A stretch of 37,035 nucleotides of DNA, from contig CAMOQW010000011.1 of NCBI GenBank assembly GCA_946623195.1, forward strand, positions 1 to 37,035, in the 5' to 3' direction. The translations under genes and the position numbers were made by a program. The stretch's first letter is position 1, and every line of letters begins with the position of its first letter. Below are positions 35,145 through 37,035 of the stretch, in pieces. The notes beneath the pieces were generated by a model, which was given only the letters and a program-made list of their open reading frames with translations, had not been told where the DNA came from and ran no database searches. This stretch comes from an uncultured Prevotella sp. (GTDB taxonomy: Bacteria; Bacteroidota; Bacteroidia; Bacteroidales; Bacteroidaceae).

Positions 35145-35765
35145 TTATTCTATCGGGAACAGGCCGAAGAGCTTGGCATCAATCATGTCCGTCACCTGTT
35201 TGAAGGCCTCCGGGTCTTCGCCGAACTTGCAGTGGTCGCCATCCACGACGATGAGCGGTCCCTTGTAGGATGCTATCCACTGCTCATAGCGCTTCTCCAG
35301 TCCCTGCAGGTAGTCCAGTCGCATGGTCTGCTCATATTCGCGCCCCCGTTTCTGGATCTGTGCCACCAGGGTGGGGATGCTGGAGCGGATGTAGATCATG
35401 AGGTCAGGCAGTTTGACCAGCGACATCATCAGGTCGAACAGGTCGGTATAGTTCTGGAAGTCACGGTCCGACATCATGCCCTGTCCGTGCAGGTTAGGGG
35501 CGAAGATGCGGGCATCCTCGAAGATGGTGCGGTCTTGTACGATGGTGTCCTTCGACTTCGAGATTTCCACCACCTCCTTGAAGCGCTTGTTCAGGAAGTA
35601 GACCTGCAGGTTGAACGACCATCTGGGCATGTCGGCATAGAAGTCGGCCAGATAGGGGTTGTCGTCCACGGGTTCGAATCTCGGCGTCCATCCGTAGCGG
35701 TGGGCCAGTAGCTTGGTCAGCGTAGTCTTGCCGCTGCCTATGTTTCCTGCTATTGCGATGTGCAT
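35145..35765 (-). CDS. Deoxynucleoside kinase (second of a tandem pair)
   Basis: 206 residues of the dNK/TK2-like family that phosphorylate deoxynucleosides with ATP. P-loop AIAGNIGSGKTTLTKLLAHR, substrate residues in RWSFNLQVYFL, the DRS-type motif VQDRTIFED and the Arg-rich lid IQKRGREYEQTM. It is a paralogue of the next gene upstream (about half identical by eye), from which it is separated by a 7-bp tandem repeat. Confidence 0.93.
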   Translation of the reverse strand: MHIAIAGNIGSGKTTLTKLLAHRYGWTPRFEPVDDNPYLADFYADMPRWSFNLQVYFLNKRFKEVVEISKSKDTIVQDRTIFEDARIFAPNLHGQGMMSDRDFQNYTDLFDLMMSLVKLPDLMIYIRSSIPTLVAQIQKRGREYEQTMRLDYLQGLEKRYEQWIASYKGPLIVVDGDHCKFGEDPEAFKQVTDMIDAKLFGLFPIE

Positions 35766-35771
35766 ATTGTT

Positions 35772-35799
35772 AGTTGAGAGTTGAGAGTTTAGAGTTTAG
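35772..35799 (-). repeat. Four 7-bp tandem repeats between the two deoxynucleoside kinase genes
   Basis: Plus strand: AGTTGAG, AGTTGAG, AGTTTAG, AGTTTAG. The stop codon of the upstream gene (35789-35791) lies inside, and the next ATG is 6 bases past the array. Confidence 0.9.
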
Positions 35800-36424
35800 T
35801 GGCGAGCGGCGAGAACAGTCCGAACAGTTCGCTGTCTATGCGGTCAATGATGGCGGCCAGGTCTTTCGGACGGTTCAGGAAGTCGAGCTTGTCCTTGTCG
35901 ATGGTCATCACGCGCCCGCTGTACCTATTATATATAAAGTCGTCATAGCGGCGGTTCAGATTCTCCAGGTAGTCCAGCTGCATGGTCTGTTCGTAGTCGC
36001 GGCCCCGCTTCTGGATGTTGCCTACCAGGTGGGGCACCGAGGCCCGCAGGTAGATCATGAGGTCTGGCTGGCGCACTACCGACATCATCTGCTCAAACAG
36101 CTCCATGTATGTTTCGTAGTCACGGTCGGAGAGGTGGCCCATCGCCTTGTTGTTCTGCATAAACACGTAGACGCCCTCATAGATGGTGCGGTCCTGGATG
36201 ATGGTGCTCTCCGACTGCGAGATGCCGATGAGGTCGCGGAAGCGCTCCTTCAGGAAGAACACCTCCAGATTGAACGACCACCGGTGGATGTCCCTGTAGT
36301 AGTCCTCCAGATACGGGTTCTGGTCCACGGCCTCATACCGTGCCTCCCATCCATAGTGCTTGGCCAGCAGTCGCGTCAGTGTCGACTTTCCGCTTCCTAT
36401 ATTTCCTGCTACGGCTATATACAT
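35789..36424 (-). CDS. Deoxynucleoside kinase (first of a tandem pair)
   Basis: 211 residues: P-loop AVAGNIGSGKSTLTRLLAKH, HRWSFNLEVFFL, IQDRTIYEG, lid IQKRGRDYEQTMQL. Same architecture as the downstream copy, differing most after the DRS-type motif and in the C-terminus. By analogy with the Lactobacillus dAK/dGK tandem pair (established), the two could form a heterodimer with split substrate preference (inference). Promoter is directly upstream. Confidence 0.93.
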   Translation of the reverse strand: MYIAVAGNIGSGKSTLTRLLAKHYGWEARYEAVDQNPYLEDYYRDIHRWSFNLEVFFLKERFRDLIGISQSESTIIQDRTIYEGVYVFMQNNKAMGHLSDRDYETYMELFEQMMSVVRQPDLMIYLRASVPHLVGNIQKRGRDYEQTMQLDYLENLNRRYDDFIYNRYSGRVMTIDKDKLDFLNRPKDLAAIIDRIDSELFGLFSPLATKL

Positions 36425-36447
36425 ATATAGTGTTTCTAATTTGTTTG

Positions 36448-36478
36448 CAAAGGTAGGTATTATTTGCCGAATAACAAA
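36448..36478 (-). promoter_or_regulatory. Promoter of the deoxynucleoside kinase pair
   Basis: On the minus strand TTTG (36475-36478), 19 bases, TACCTTTG (36448-36455): perfect consensus, short leader. Confidence 0.85.
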
Positions 36479-36548
36479 GTGTTTTCGTTTTTTTTGGTAA
36501 TTCTAATTTTATTTCCTATCTTTGGATAAAATCGCAAACCTTTTGTAA

Positions 36549-36746
36549 ATAAAGGCAGTTCCGAGGATTGAGAAAAAACTGGGTTACGAACTGGCAATGG
36601 TTCTTACACCTAAAGGTATAAGCGAGCAAGCTCGTGGCTCATTTCCTCATTCTGTCGTGATTTGCATATCAAAGAACTCCCGACTCAGAACCACCAGCCT
36701 TTATCAATGGCTCTTTGTCGGGGGCAAAGGTAATGCTTTTATTTGA
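36549..36746 (+). pseudogene. Possible decayed frame (XRE/HTH-type C-terminus?)
   Basis: An open frame of 65 codons without a start reads RIEKKLGYELAMVLTPKGIS and continues to a TGA at 36744. The segment looks like the C-terminal helix-strand of small HTH regulators or antitoxins, but this rests on memory of the style of such sequences. It overlaps a possible minus-strand RNA. Confidence 0.25.
36572..36718 (-). ncRNA. Candidate structured RNA downstream of the GNAT gene
   Basis: Transcribed from the perfect minus-strand promoter at 36725-36756, this stretch holds hairpin CTTATACC-TTTA-GGTGTAAG (36603-36622) enclosed by AGAACC/GGTTCT and CCAG/CTGG arms (36591-36604 with 36687-36697). A second AACTGG copy (36577-36582) offers an alternative 3' arm next to six T. 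No minus-strand reading frame is present. Confidence 0.35.
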
Positions 36747-36756
36747 AACGACCAAA
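36725..36756 (-). promoter_or_regulatory. Perfect promoter without a protein gene
   Basis: On the minus strand TTTG (36753-36756), 20 bases, TACCTTTG (36725-36732), starting 3 bases after the GNAT stop and about 300 bases before the next minus-strand gene, which has its own promoter. Confidence 0.65.
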
Positions 36757-36758
36757 TA

Positions 36759-37035
36759 TCAAATAGGATTTTTACGGGGCTGCAAGTCCATGAGGTCGAA
36801 GTACATGAGTCGAGTTGCTTGAGGAACAACTGCTTTGTCCTTGCGTGTATTCTTTGATTCTTCTTCCTCTGATGGGAACAAGTAAGTAAAGCCGTTCTTC
36901 TCATAGTAGGCTAATGCGTCAACTGCATTACGAGCATCGACTATCAGGAAACGATAACCCGTCTTACCGCCACTACCCAACCAATACTTGATGAAATTCA
37001 TCAATGCTGTGCCAATGCCTTGATGTGCCATTGCC
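36759..37035 (-). CDS. GNAT family N-acetyltransferase (5' part outside window)
   Basis: Only the C-terminal 92 residues are present. The acetyl-CoA loop HQGIGTALMNFIKYWL, then DARNAVDALAYYEKNGFTYL and the ending TRLMYFDLMDLQ are typical of a GNAT subgroup common in Bacteroidales. The frame is open to the right edge; the ATG at 37031 is internal, since motif A would otherwise be only 5 residues from the start. Substrate unknown; some GNATs of this size are toxins, but no antitoxin is visible. Confidence 0.85.
   Translation of the reverse strand, partial: AMAHQGIGTALMNFIKYWLGSGGKTGYRFLIVDARNAVDALAYYEKNGFTYLFPSEEEESKNTRKDKAVVPQATRLMYFDLMDLQPRKNPI

Noticed and set aside
36572..36718. 6S RNA or tmRNA
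   Set aside because: Length and hairpins did not match the parts of those RNAs I remember; no tag frame for tmRNA.

Overview
The window reads as chromosomal DNA of a Prevotella-like member of the Bacteroidales. Three things point there: the gene order trpBEGDCFA, the promoter signature TTTG-N19-21-TAnnTTTG (the octamer TACCTTTG occurs at least eleven times in front of genes), and families typical of the group (DUF4924, tandem deoxynucleoside kinases, SusC/D-era pectinases). There is no phage, insertion sequence, rRNA or CRISPR array.

Layout. 1-2965 (-): a multidomain pectinase (GH28 + GH105 + the beginning of a third domain) running off the left edge. 3004-9780 (-): a complete tryptophan operon trpB-E-G-D-C-F-A with a perfect promoter, a 15-residue leader peptide carrying three consecutive Trp codons, an attenuator, and a final terminator. 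9820-11043: a PaaI-type thioesterase followed by a long RNA-rich gap: a candidate small RNA with its own promoter and terminator (+), an apparently orphan cobalamin riboswitch (-), and an unusual repeated hairpin. 11044-17872: ROK glucokinase (-), LysE-type exporter, DUF4924 protein, dTDP-rhamnose reductase, release factor 3, an AGCS amino-acid symporter and the tRNA t6A enzyme Sua5/TsaC. 17937-21585: ClC chloride transporter, methionyl-tRNA formyltransferase, ribulose-phosphate epimerase. 21582-25209: an ECF sigma factor (-), a GHMP kinase/UTP-sugar-1-P uridylyltransferase fusion (+) and rfbA (-). 25385-28381: an unknown protein, a coiled-coil protein, zapA, RNase Y, tRNA-Arg(CCG). 28390-30300 (-): an RsbW-like kinase, a STAS protein and a synthetase-only RelA/SpoT-like protein in one operon. 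30466-34216 (-): lipoprotein and a large ABCG-like transporter. 34440-37035: a secreted basic-tailed protein, two deoxynucleoside kinases, a possible non-coding RNA or gene relic, and the end of a GNAT acetyltransferase.

The most interesting structures are non-coding or architectural: the trp attenuator; five gene junctions built of strict 7- or 8-bp tandem repeats in which the upstream stop codon usually sits inside the repeat; the riboswitch with no recognisable gene; the kinase-uridylyltransferase fusion; and the partner-switch/alarmone-synthetase operon. No clear defence or mobile system is present.
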